From the IMG/VR virus record IMGVR_UViG_3300049893_000899, positions 1 to 64,000 of that record: a stretch of 64,000 nucleotides of DNA. One strand, written 5' to 3'. The notes beneath the pieces are model-generated. The model did no database searches. It was not told the origin of the DNA and was given only the letters and a program-made list of their open reading frames with translations. The DNA is from a virus. A program made the translations under genes and the position numbers. Shown here one piece after another: positions 38,380 through 46,120 of this stretch (within the stretch, counting starts at the first letter, position 1; each line of letters opens with the position of its first letter).

Positions 38380-39513
38380 TTATAAAGCTTTAATCCAAAG
38401 TGTAGCTGATAATGATTTAGGTGATATACCAACAGGTTGTTGAGTATAGTTCCCTTGAAATCCAGTTTCACCATTTATAGTATGGTCATGATTACCTGCA
38501 TTCTTAGTCATTGTTGCTGAAGTAGCAGTTGAAGGACCCCCTAATGACCAAGATTCAATACTAGCACCTGTTTGATTGGTATCAGCATTTCCATATCGAA
38601 ACCCTTGATGGTTATGATCCCCACTTATACCAATCTCTATATTAGCTCCATTTGCATCAACAGAGTGTTTATGTAAAGGTAATTGATTACCAGCTAACAT
38701 AACAGTATCAGACCCATCTAAAGTGCCTATTGATCCAGTATTGTATCTTAAGAATCTATCTGAGGCATTTGGCAAGTTAAACGTAGTAGTTCCATCTCCA
38801 GCCCCATAAGTAGCTCCAATAACAGCAAACAAAGCTGAATAAGTGGTTCTTGAAACAGCAGCACCATCAGCTTTAAGAAATTTACTATTTGGAGCAATTG
38901 AACCAGAGTAACTTAAATATGTTCCAACAGGAAGGAATTCAGTTATATCAATCGTTCCGCCAGACACAGTTCCTAAAGCCTCTTCAACAGCAGTAACTCT
39001 AGTGTTTAAATCTTGTATCTGATTTAATATGTCTACAATAATGTTTTGAATATTATTCAAAGAGTTTCTTAACCAAGTTGTAAAGCTTGTAGTTAATTTA
39101 ACATTAAATATGTTTCTTTTGTCGCTATTCTCAGAAACAGTATCTATTGAAACATCAACATTAAACCCAGAATAGTCTACAACATAATCTTGAGAATCAA
39201 ATACCAAGTCATCTCCCTCTACATTTGTTACTTGAGGTAATTGATGTGGCTGAACGAAAATAATTCTTTCATATACTTTATCAAGATAACTCTTAGCATT
39301 AGTATTGGTTGCAGCAATGCCTAATCCAGATAGTTCTTCTAACTTCTTAGTAGAATCATACTCTTTAGCTAAGTCGTTTACTTCTGTCTTGAAAGTAACA
39401 GAATCAACTAACTCTCTAAACGTTGTCTCGTCAGGTCTATCACCATTCAAGAATCTATTGCCTCTTTTTGTGGCCTTCTTTGTAACTTCAAAGAAATAAC
39501 TTTTTAACTTCAT
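38380..39513 (-). CDS. Tail fibre with collar domain
   Basis: 377 residues. The middle, PVGTYLSYSGS...GAAVSRTTYSALFAVIGATYGAGDGTTTFNLPN (about 190–245), is the phage tail-collar domain. The C-terminal part has HKH, HNH and HDH motifs (LPLHKHSVD, GDHNHQG, GNHDHT), which bind iron in T4 gp37-like tips. A coiled coil precedes the collar (LNNIQNIIVDILNQIQDLNTRV). Likely role: host-receptor binding at the fibre tip. Confidence 0.8.
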   Translation of the reverse strand: MKLKSYFFEVTKKATKRGNRFLNGDRPDETTFRELVDSVTFKTEVNDLAKEYDSTKKLEELSGLGIAATNTNAKSYLDKVYERIIFVQPHQLPQVTNVEGDDLVFDSQDYVVDYSGFNVDVSIDTVSENSDKRNIFNVKLTTSFTTWLRNSLNNIQNIIVDILNQIQDLNTRVTAVEEALGTVSGGTIDITEFLPVGTYLSYSGSIAPNSKFLKADGAAVSRTTYSALFAVIGATYGAGDGTTTFNLPNASDRFLRYNTGSIGTLDGSDTVMLAGNQLPLHKHSVDANGANIEIGISGDHNHQGFRYGNADTNQTGASIESWSLGGPSTATSATMTKNAGNHDHTINGETGFQGNYTQQPVGISPKSLSATLWIKAL

Positions 39514-39514
39514 A

Positions 39515-40114
39515 TTAGTAATTAACTATTTTTTGTCTTATTGTACTATACTTACCTTTTTCGTGTATTACAGGCTTCTCATAAACAACGAAACTTCTCT
39601 TTCTATGTTTATGGATATGCTTAGTTATTTCGTCAATCGGGACGTTATGCTTCAACAAAAGATCAAGATATACTTGATACACATCTTTATTTATAACGTA
39701 TGACTGGCAACACAATACACCGTCTAATGTCCTTCCAAATCCACAAACAGATTCAAGACTGAACCTGTTTCCGTTTGACCAATTAAGATGAATGAAATCC
39801 CAGCCTAATCCTTTGTTAATAAACTTGTTGAAGTTTGTTATGTACTTCAAGTAGTTCTTTTCATCAATAATACTATCATCTTCAAAGATATGAATGTAAG
39901 GATATCCTTTTTCCATAGCCTCTTCAATAATGCTTATTGTGGTTAATTTAAGGCTTAAAGCTTGTTTGTTCCATCCTTCTGATGGATTCTCAACTTCTTC
40001 TTCTACTTCAACAGGTCTAACTATTTTATAAGAGAATATATTCATCCCTCTTAATTTTTCAATTAAAGGATTCAATCTATCTGTACTTTCTTCTAAACTG
40101 ATAATGTATATCAT
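39515..40114 (-). CDS. GT25-family glycosyltransferase
   Basis: 199 residues. The start IYIISLEESTDRLNPL matches the donor-binding N-terminus of GT25 enzymes and IHIFEDDSII carries the EDD metal motif. Known GT25 enzymes add galactose or glucose to lipopolysaccharide or collagen. Here it lies between tail-fibre genes, so it may glycosylate virion proteins or alter the host surface. The ATG overlaps the upstream stop. Confidence 0.75.
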   Translation of the reverse strand: MIYIISLEESTDRLNPLIEKLRGMNIFSYKIVRPVEVEEEVENPSEGWNKQALSLKLTTISIIEEAMEKGYPYIHIFEDDSIIDEKNYLKYITNFNKFINKGLGWDFIHLNWSNGNRFSLESVCGFGRTLDGVLCCQSYVINKDVYQVYLDLLLKHNVPIDEITKHIHKHRKRSFVVYEKPVIHEKGKYSTIRQKIVNY

Positions 40115-40788
40115 AATATGATTCCATTAATTAATATCACAATATCTCCAACACAACCACCTCCAGTATAAGTCATTTCTAAATTAGAAGCAGAAATATT
40201 TTTCATTGTATAAGTTGTATTATACGCGGCAGTAGTTGACTTATCAAAAGGAACTCCAGATATATTGTCAATATCTACAGTGTCAGTGTCAGGTATTCCC
40301 GGACCATTTGTTCCGTCCGTATCATAAGAGCCTTCAACTAAGGCGTAAGATCCTGGTAAATTTAAAGATGGATTTAAAACTGTTTCAGTAGAACCATCAT
40401 TTTCTCCAAGCAGATCATTAAAATTAAACACTCCTGTTGAAGCTAGGTTTGAATTGCTTTTTAATAAGAAAACAATCTTATCAGGCTTTATATATGTTTT
40501 ACCATCAAAATTAATTGGCATAACTTCAAAAGCAGGCATAACAAAGTCTGTAAAATTCTTTGTTGTCAACTCTATTTTAGTTGTAAATGAATTGCCATTA
40601 ACAGATGTATTACAGCTTATCTTGCAGTTAATATCTTCATAATTATTAATAAAACTTGTTCTCCAAAGACTGTCAGCTAAAGTTTCAATAGACTCTCTAA
40701 CGTCAATAGCTTTAACTTGTTTTGTTGAGTTAGGAAATATTTTACCGTATAGGTAAGTTTTAAATTCTTCAAATGTATTTTTTTTCAT
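40111..40788 (-). CDS. Virion protein, probable fibre-associated
   Basis: 225 residues. An N-terminal helical part (EEFKTYLYGKIFPNSTKQVKAIDVRESIETLADSLWR) is followed by a beta-rich domain of Ser/Thr/Asn strands typical of tail proteins. Ends in a hydrophobic GDIVILINGIIL. No family recognised. Confidence 0.6.
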   Translation of the reverse strand: MKKNTFEEFKTYLYGKIFPNSTKQVKAIDVRESIETLADSLWRTSFINNYEDINCKISCNTSVNGNSFTTKIELTTKNFTDFVMPAFEVMPINFDGKTYIKPDKIVFLLKSNSNLASTGVFNFNDLLGENDGSTETVLNPSLNLPGSYALVEGSYDTDGTNGPGIPDTDTVDIDNISGVPFDKSTTAAYNTTYTMKNISASNLEMTYTGGGCVGDIVILINGIIL

Positions 40789-40791
40789 ATC

Positions 40792-41337
40792 TTAATTATT
40801 AAATTCTTCACTAAAGTCGTCGTTGAAATCCCCAAGTATATTTATAGCAACATCTTCACAAGAACCAACTATGAAAGCTATTTCGTCATCATCTTCATTG
40901 ATAGACATGTTGCCAATGCCTTGACATCCTTCAATACATAAATCAGTCGTAAGCTCTACTTGGTATATATCTAGTAACGCGTCAAATATGCGTTCATAAG
41001 GAACGCCATACTTTACAGATAAACAAACTATATTCTTTCTTACGCAAGCTATATCGAATCCATCTGTCAAAACTTCTGTATTACAGCCATAAAGGAAAGC
41101 AGATCTCTCAATCTTAAACTTAATCATTCTAACATAGTAATGAATGAGAGTAAGATATCCTATAGCTTCGTATTTAACGACAGACTTGTTTATTTTCCCT
41201 AGCTTATCTAAACCGTAAGCTTCAGACAAGATTAAATCAGAATACTCTTGAAGCAACGTTGTAGCTGCATCAAAGTATTCTTCATCACTTGTTACAGGAA
41301 GATACTTTTGGCTATGTACTTTTAAGCTCATTTGCAA
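40792..41337 (-). CDS. Late hypothetical protein
   Basis: 181 residues, helical, with a strongly acidic C-terminus (CEDVAINILGDFNDDFSEEF) and seven Cys. It overlaps the next upstream gene by 10 bases. A structural or chaperone role for neighbouring fibres is possible. Confidence 0.6.
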   Translation of the reverse strand: MQMSLKVHSQKYLPVTSDEEYFDAATTLLQEYSDLILSEAYGLDKLGKINKSVVKYEAIGYLTLIHYYVRMIKFKIERSAFLYGCNTEVLTDGFDIACVRKNIVCLSVKYGVPYERIFDALLDIYQVELTTDLCIEGCQGIGNMSINEDDDEIAFIVGSCEDVAINILGDFNDDFSEEFNN

Positions 41338-42872
41338 CCACAGTTTTTAGTTTTAGACTTAGTGTTTACTGTATTCTTACCGTTGCAGTCCATTCTCTTA
41401 CATACCTCAGACAATTTAGCCAAAATATCTTTAGCTTCAGTAATCTTACTAATTAAAGAGTCTTCAATAGCAGTATAGAAATTGTTCAAGTAATAAAATG
41501 AATGTATCTTTTCAAAGAACAAGTTACTCAATGTAATCAATCTCATTGAAGCTAATTGTTTCTCTAAAGTAGAATTACATCCGCAATTAGTTCCACATAT
41601 AGCTTCTTCTATTGAAGTTGTAATACAATCTTCAATAGCGCAGAAATTAGTAACTATAAAGATCTGTACTGCATCTTGATTGTTTTCAGTATACTTACAC
41701 TCAACTTTATAGATTCCTGTTGTTATAGAGAAGTTTATTTTTGTTTTTGAAGCTAAATCAAATTCACTAACAACAACACCTTCAAAATCACTTATAGAAA
41801 CTTCAACAGATTTATTTGTAGAGTAGTTTATGATATTGAATGAATCACAGATAGTCGATTGTTCAATCTTCAAGAAGTTCAATCCTTCAATAAGATATTC
41901 AGAAGAATAACTACATCCACATTCTAAATCGTTTATTGTAGCCTTAATAGTGTAGTCCCCGATCTTCTTAATATCAAAGTAAAGACTTACATCTAATCCA
42001 TCAACACCTAAAGGAAATTCATCCTGAAGCAAGTCTACATTGTTTCCGTTGTTCTTAACTTCCCAAGTTAAAGTATATCTATCTAAAGGAATAGCTTCAA
42101 CAAAAGTAATTGTAGGAACAATATGAACTTCTTCTCCAAGTGCGAATCCACAAGAATTAGAAGCGTTTAAAGGACAGTCAGAGGTTAAAACTATTGAAGG
42201 CCTGTATTCTTCTATTAATAAGTTTGAAGCTACATCTAATCCCAAATAAACAGATTGTTCGTCTACTTCTCCAGAAACAGTATTACCTTCTATTGTTGTA
42301 GCAAAATACTGATCCCATAGTTTAGCGTAAGTAGTAACAACAGAATCCCCATTCTCTCCTTCGCATCCACAGCCAACACCAGCGTTTCCTGGTAATACTT
42401 CAGTAGTTAGATCGTAAGCAACAGCTTCAACCTTAATCTGTAATTCAGTAGGATTGCAAGGCTCTAAAGTGAAAGACTTTCCTTTAGCTTTGCTCTTGTT
42501 GTCTATAAACCAAAATACATCAGCATCAATGTTTGAATTGTAATAGAAGTCAACATCAAAAGAACAAGGATTTTTAAACGAGAAAAACCCAGGATAAGGC
42601 TTCTTGTATTCAGGATCAGAAACAAGTAATTGAGGGGCAAAATCAATAACAATCTCATTATCTACATCATAAACATTTGCAACAGTAACATCGTAAGGTG
42701 TATATCCTGTTTTGTTTATGGATATTGTCAATGAAGAATTATCTTCTAAAGTAAAGCTCAAAGGGCCAACAAATGGTACAGCACCACCAACAACTATTCC
42801 GTTTATGGCTATGTCTTCAAGGTTTATTGAAGCAGGCAAGCCTAGTGTCGTTATATTTAAACTTAAATTCAT
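41328..42872 (-). CDS. Large beta-sandwich virion protein, Cys-rich
   Basis: 514 residues made mostly of Ig-like beta segments (for example GYTPYDVTVANVYDVDNEIVID, DGLDVSLYFDIKKIGDYTIKATI). Cys-Gly-Cys clusters recur (GVGCGCEGENGD, CGTNCGCNS, CGCK at the end) and could be disulphides or metal sites. Likely role: adhesin or decoration of the tail. Starts within the late minus operon, overlapping the spanin-like gene by 4 bases. Confidence 0.65.
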   Translation of the reverse strand: MNLSLNITTLGLPASINLEDIAINGIVVGGAVPFVGPLSFTLEDNSSLTISINKTGYTPYDVTVANVYDVDNEIVIDFAPQLLVSDPEYKKPYPGFFSFKNPCSFDVDFYYNSNIDADVFWFIDNKSKAKGKSFTLEPCNPTELQIKVEAVAYDLTTEVLPGNAGVGCGCEGENGDSVVTTYAKLWDQYFATTIEGNTVSGEVDEQSVYLGLDVASNLLIEEYRPSIVLTSDCPLNASNSCGFALGEEVHIVPTITFVEAIPLDRYTLTWEVKNNGNNVDLLQDEFPLGVDGLDVSLYFDIKKIGDYTIKATINDLECGCSYSSEYLIEGLNFLKIEQSTICDSFNIINYSTNKSVEVSISDFEGVVVSEFDLASKTKINFSITTGIYKVECKYTENNQDAVQIFIVTNFCAIEDCITTSIEEAICGTNCGCNSTLEKQLASMRLITLSNLFFEKIHSFYYLNNFYTAIEDSLISKITEAKDILAKLSEVCKRMDCNGKNTVNTKSKTKNCGCK

Positions 42873-43228
42873 ATATTCGTTAATATTAATAGTATCGCCA
42901 ATAAAGAAGAAACTACAGTTAATTTAACCGTAGTTTTCTTTCTTTTAATTTCTTCGTTCTTAATCTGAACGTTTTTAATTTTGATTAAGTCAGAATAGTA
43001 ACAGTTAACACTATCTGTTTTTCTGTTCAACAACTCATTGTTCATCTTAAGATAGATCAAAGTGTCCCTTATTATAGATAAATTCTTCTCGCATTTATAA
43101 TAATAAGTAAACTTATCAATGTCCATTGTAACCTTATCACACCCTACAGTATCATATTTAATGAAACTACATTGAGAATAAGAACTTATCGAAATAAGTA
43201 ATGCTAATATTGTTGTTGTTTTAACCAT
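42869..43228 (-). CDS. Putative outer spanin-like secreted protein
   Basis: 119 residues. The N-terminus MVKTTTILALLISISSYSQ is a Bacteroidota-style signal peptide with the first mature Cys beside it, though the lipobox is not classical. A charged, probably coiled middle is followed by a C-terminal hydrophobic helix (VVSSLLAILLILTNI). It overlaps the inner-spanin-like gene by 25 bases, as Rz/Rz1 pairs often do. Confidence 0.5.
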   Translation of the reverse strand: MVKTTTILALLISISSYSQCSFIKYDTVGCDKVTMDIDKFTYYYKCEKNLSIIRDTLIYLKMNNELLNRKTDSVNCYYSDLIKIKNVQIKNEEIKRKKTTVKLTVVSSLLAILLILTNI

Positions 43229-43509
43229 TCTATCGCTTCTTTTTTGTCTTCTACTGTAATTTTAACTCTTGTAAGTTCAATTGCTTTATCTATTATTGAG
43301 TCGTTCTTTGAACTCAATTTAGATATATCAATCTTTAATCTGTCAATTTTAGCTTGTTGTTTAATAGTAATCATATACAAGCTGTCCGCCTGACTAGCAT
43401 TATCATCTGATATTTCTTTAAGCTTCTTTGTTTCGTAAAAGAATAAGCTAGCAAATACTAACATTAAAACGAAAAGAATCAGATCAATATATGAGAATTT
43501 AAACGTCAT
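43204..43509 (-). CDS. Putative inner spanin (Rz-like)
   Basis: 101 residues. One N-terminal hydrophobic helix (LILFVLMLVFASLFFYE, about 10–26) is followed by a long coiled coil, the topology of inner-membrane spanins that span the periplasm. It follows the holin-like gene by 6 bases. The call depends on topology and position, not on sequence homology. Confidence 0.55.
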   Translation of the reverse strand: MTFKFSYIDLILFVLMLVFASLFFYETKKLKEISDDNASQADSLYMITIKQQAKIDRLKIDISKLSSKNDSIIDKAIELTRVKITVEDKKEAIEWLKQQQY

Positions 43510-43515
43510 AACAAG

Positions 43516-43734
43516 TTACTTTTCAGATCCACCAATAATTTTGTGTAGTATCTTATTAACTATAGAATCTTTAGACACAACTAAAGATAGACCTATAAGG
43601 AATAATACTAACTGAACAGAAACAAGTTGCATGTCTTTTCTATCTGTCCAAATCATAGCTCCAGAAAAACAAAGTAGAGATATTCCTACTATTGTTGTTA
43701 TTGGGCCGTTTTTAATGTTTTCAATTAATTTCAT
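43516..43734 (-). CDS. Putative holin
   Basis: 72 residues, with two hydrophobic helices (about 11–29 and 38–54) joined by a short polar loop (TDRKDMQ) and a basic tail. This is the class II holin topology, in a lysis-gene neighbourhood. Likely role: timed permeabilisation of the inner membrane. Confidence 0.6.
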   Translation of the reverse strand: MKLIENIKNGPITTIVGISLLCFSGAMIWTDRKDMQLVSVQLVLFLIGLSLVVSKDSIVNKILHKIIGGSEK

Positions 43735-43745
43735 AGTTGTTTTTT

Positions 43746-44375
43746 TTAAAGACCTATTGATTCTTTCATTATATATTCTATTGCCTGAACAGATCTGCTC
43801 ATTAGCTGTAATTCTTTAACTGTAAATTTATGTTTATCATTATATGATACAATACAAAATCCATTTATATTTCCATTAATATACAACGGAAGATAAACAA
43901 TGCCTTTCTTTTTAACTTTATCTCCAACCCATCTCAATAAAGGATCTTCATCTTTAGATAAGTCCTCTCTAAAAAACCAACCGTATTCTTTCATTTCAAG
44001 AACATATTCAGCATAAGGCTCTAATTGTTCTCCTACAAATTCTTGATGCCCAACAAATGTTTTATCATCGTAAGTAACAAGAGTAAATCTTTTTAAATGG
44101 ATGTTGTCACCAGTAACCAATCCGTTATGTATATGGAAAACAGAAACATTATCAGCCTTGAAGTCTTCTCTGATGTTTTTACAAACCTTCTTAATCTTAA
44201 CTGAATTTTTAAGATAAGCATCTATATTGCTTTTCTTTTTCATTGAAGAAAGACCATAATAAGAAAAGGCTCCAATAAAAAATATCAGAACCATTAATGC
44301 CCATCTTTTAATTTTACCTCCCTCTGGCTTGAGGGAGATAATAAAACTTATTAATCCAGAAAACAAAGTTTCCAT
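43746..44375 (-). CDS. Membrane-anchored GAF-domain protein
   Basis: 209 residues. A hydrophobic N-terminal helix (ALMVLIFFIGAFSYYGL, about 26–43) is followed by a GAF-like domain of about 145 residues: VSVFHIHNG, then GIVYLPLYINGNINGFCIVSYND, then FTVKELQLMSRSVQAIEYIM, matching the beta-strand and closing-helix order of GAF domains. It sits in the lysis group and could sense a signal that sets lysis timing; this is inference. Confidence 0.6.
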   Translation of the reverse strand: METLFSGLISFIISLKPEGGKIKRWALMVLIFFIGAFSYYGLSSMKKKSNIDAYLKNSVKIKKVCKNIREDFKADNVSVFHIHNGLVTGDNIHLKRFTLVTYDDKTFVGHQEFVGEQLEPYAEYVLEMKEYGWFFREDLSKDEDPLLRWVGDKVKKKGIVYLPLYINGNINGFCIVSYNDKHKFTVKELQLMSRSVQAIEYIMKESIGL

Positions 44376-44380
44376 TTTTA

Positions 44381-44965
44381 TTAGAACTCTTTTAATATAG
44401 TAATAGTAACAAACTTTTGTCCTTTCGTCAATCCTATTATTCTTTCATAGTCCCATTCTACATTACAAACCATACATCCGTATGACCATGCTCCAATAAG
44501 TTTCTGAACTATAGATTTAACCTTATCGAATAATCCATTATACGAGTTATAATGAAAATTGGTGTTTCTAATTATTAATTCTGGAGTTCCTAACTCTTCT
44601 GCAATACTATTATTGTTGTTGTCAGAGTAAGTTAAGATAGGTTTAACCTGTCTTAATGCTGGCATCTTTCCATTGTGTAAGCCATAAGAAAAAGCCTTAT
44701 ACATAATCTGATTAGACTTAATTACAGCAGCACCTTTCTTGTTAACCTTCTTCCAACCGCCTAATAACGCTGGAGTCCCTGGTCTAGTAGTACATGTTGT
44801 AGCAAGAACAAATTCTTTATTTTTAAACAAATAACACTTATCTTCAAACACATTCGGAGTCTGTGTTTCTTTTCTAACAAGTATTAAATGGTAATCATCT
44901 GGAAACCCTACAAATTCAGGTAGGGATTCCATTTTACCAAGAAGTTCATTATCGTTGTATGTCAT
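44381..44965 (-). CDS. YkuD-like (L,D-transpeptidase-fold) enzyme, endolysin candidate
   Basis: 194 residues, no signal peptide. The C-terminal part has GAWSYGCMVCN, close to the SHGC(I/M)R catalytic Cys motif of YkuD domains, with an upstream NFHYNSYNG that could supply the His. The region TTCTTRPGTPALLGGWKKV resembles the strand where these enzymes bind peptidoglycan. Likely role: cutting or remodelling peptidoglycan cross-links at lysis. Only the motif supports it, so confidence is moderate. Confidence 0.45.
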   Translation of the reverse strand: MTYNDNELLGKMESLPEFVGFPDDYHLILVRKETQTPNVFEDKCYLFKNKEFVLATTCTTRPGTPALLGGWKKVNKKGAAVIKSNQIMYKAFSYGLHNGKMPALRQVKPILTYSDNNNNSIAEELGTPELIIRNTNFHYNSYNGLFDKVKSIVQKLIGAWSYGCMVCNVEWDYERIIGLTKGQKFVTITILKEF

Positions 44966-45182
44966 CTTCTTTGTTAATTAACTTTTCTTCAATCTTTCCT
45001 GATAAATTCAACAAAGCCAACTTAGTTCCTTTGTTTTGCATTCCAATTGTAGATACTTGTTTATCTGCAATATTTAAGCATTCTAAAATAATGCCTAATT
45101 CTTGTTTAGTAAAATCAAATGAAATGAAATCTTCTGGATTCATTTTTGACTCAACAACTTGTTCTTTTACTTGATCTTCCAT
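44949..45182 (-). CDS. Small hypothetical protein of lysis group
   Basis: 77 residues, acidic, helical, beginning MEDQVKEQVVESKMNPEDFI. It overlaps the YkuD-like gene by 17 bases and the patatin-like gene by 32. No family recognised. Confidence 0.55.
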   Translation of the reverse strand: MEDQVKEQVVESKMNPEDFISFDFTKQELGIILECLNIADKQVSTIGMQNKGTKLALLNLSGKIEEKLINKEDDIQR

Positions 45183-46119
45183 AATCGTATGTTTCTTTTA
45201 ATGTTTTAGCGTACAATTTACCAATTTTATACAGATTTTCTGTCTTTTTAGGAGAAAAATTAAAGGCATTTGAATAATACTCTCTTTTCATCCAATATAT
45301 ATTGACTTTAACTCCTTTGATTTTAGCTAAAGAAAGCCCTAAAACTAAAGAGCTAACATCTGAATCATCATATACTCCTCTTAACACATTTAGTATTTTA
45401 GAGAATATGTTTTTAGCCTTTGTATTGTATTTAGAATCTTCTGGAGCTATGTATTTAGCTTCATCTCCACTAAGCAACTCCATTCTCTTGATCATATCAT
45501 ATATCCTTTTTGACTTAGGAGAATGCATAAACACATCAATTTCAGTACATCCTTGTAATACAGCTTCAGCAATACCAACGCCTTCAGATATACCTCCATC
45601 AGAAGTGTCTCTACCATATAGAGTTGTAGCTGTCATTATTATCGGAACAGCAGTAGAAGAAAATACGGCTTGTTTATACTCTTCAAATCCAGAATTAATA
45701 CCAATCCATTCTATTGAAGCAGAATCATCAAAATGAACACCAACATCTGCTTTGATATTCTTGCTTATAGCTTCATTAAACAGGTCTTTAGTTATTTTGG
45801 CGTCTATTATATTTTTCAAGTTATTATGTTGACCAACACTGTTTCTGCCTTTAATTATAGAGAATACAGAGTGAAACAATATCTTTTTGAAAGAGAACTT
45901 TCCTTTTTTATTCAATAGATTAATGTTGTATATCCCATTATTATCTACAAGATAAGACGAATATAGTTCATCAAACTTCTCCATTTGATACATTAACACT
46001 ATCAACGCTCCAGTAGATACACCGTTTGCGTAATCGTACTTAGGTCTCCCGAGAGCATCTAATACCCCGAGAGTATGGGGGCCATCTGCCCCACCTCCTG
46101 AAATAACTAATCCTTTCAT
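45151..46119 (-). CDS. Patatin-like phospholipase
   Basis: 322 residues from ATG 46,119, two bases after the upstream stop. The frame opens earlier, but the preceding sequence encodes the fibre gene's end. Family marks are complete: the oxyanion loop SGGGADGPHTLG at residues 6–17, the nucleophile elbow GVSTG, and the Asp dyad in SDGGISEGVG. Known role: Ser-Asp hydrolysis of phospholipids. In a phage it may help open the envelope at entry or lysis. Confidence 0.8.
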   Translation of the reverse strand: MKGLVISGGGADGPHTLGVLDALGRPKYDYANGVSTGALIVLMYQMEKFDELYSSYLVDNNGIYNINLLNKKGKFSFKKILFHSVFSIIKGRNSVGQHNNLKNIIDAKITKDLFNEAISKNIKADVGVHFDDSASIEWIGINSGFEEYKQAVFSSTAVPIIMTATTLYGRDTSDGGISEGVGIAEAVLQGCTEIDVFMHSPKSKRIYDMIKRMELLSGDEAKYIAPEDSKYNTKAKNIFSKILNVLRGVYDDSDVSSLVLGLSLAKIKGVKVNIYWMKREYYSNAFNFSPKKTENLYKIGKLYAKTLKETYDYGRSSKRTSC

Positions 46120-46120
46120 A

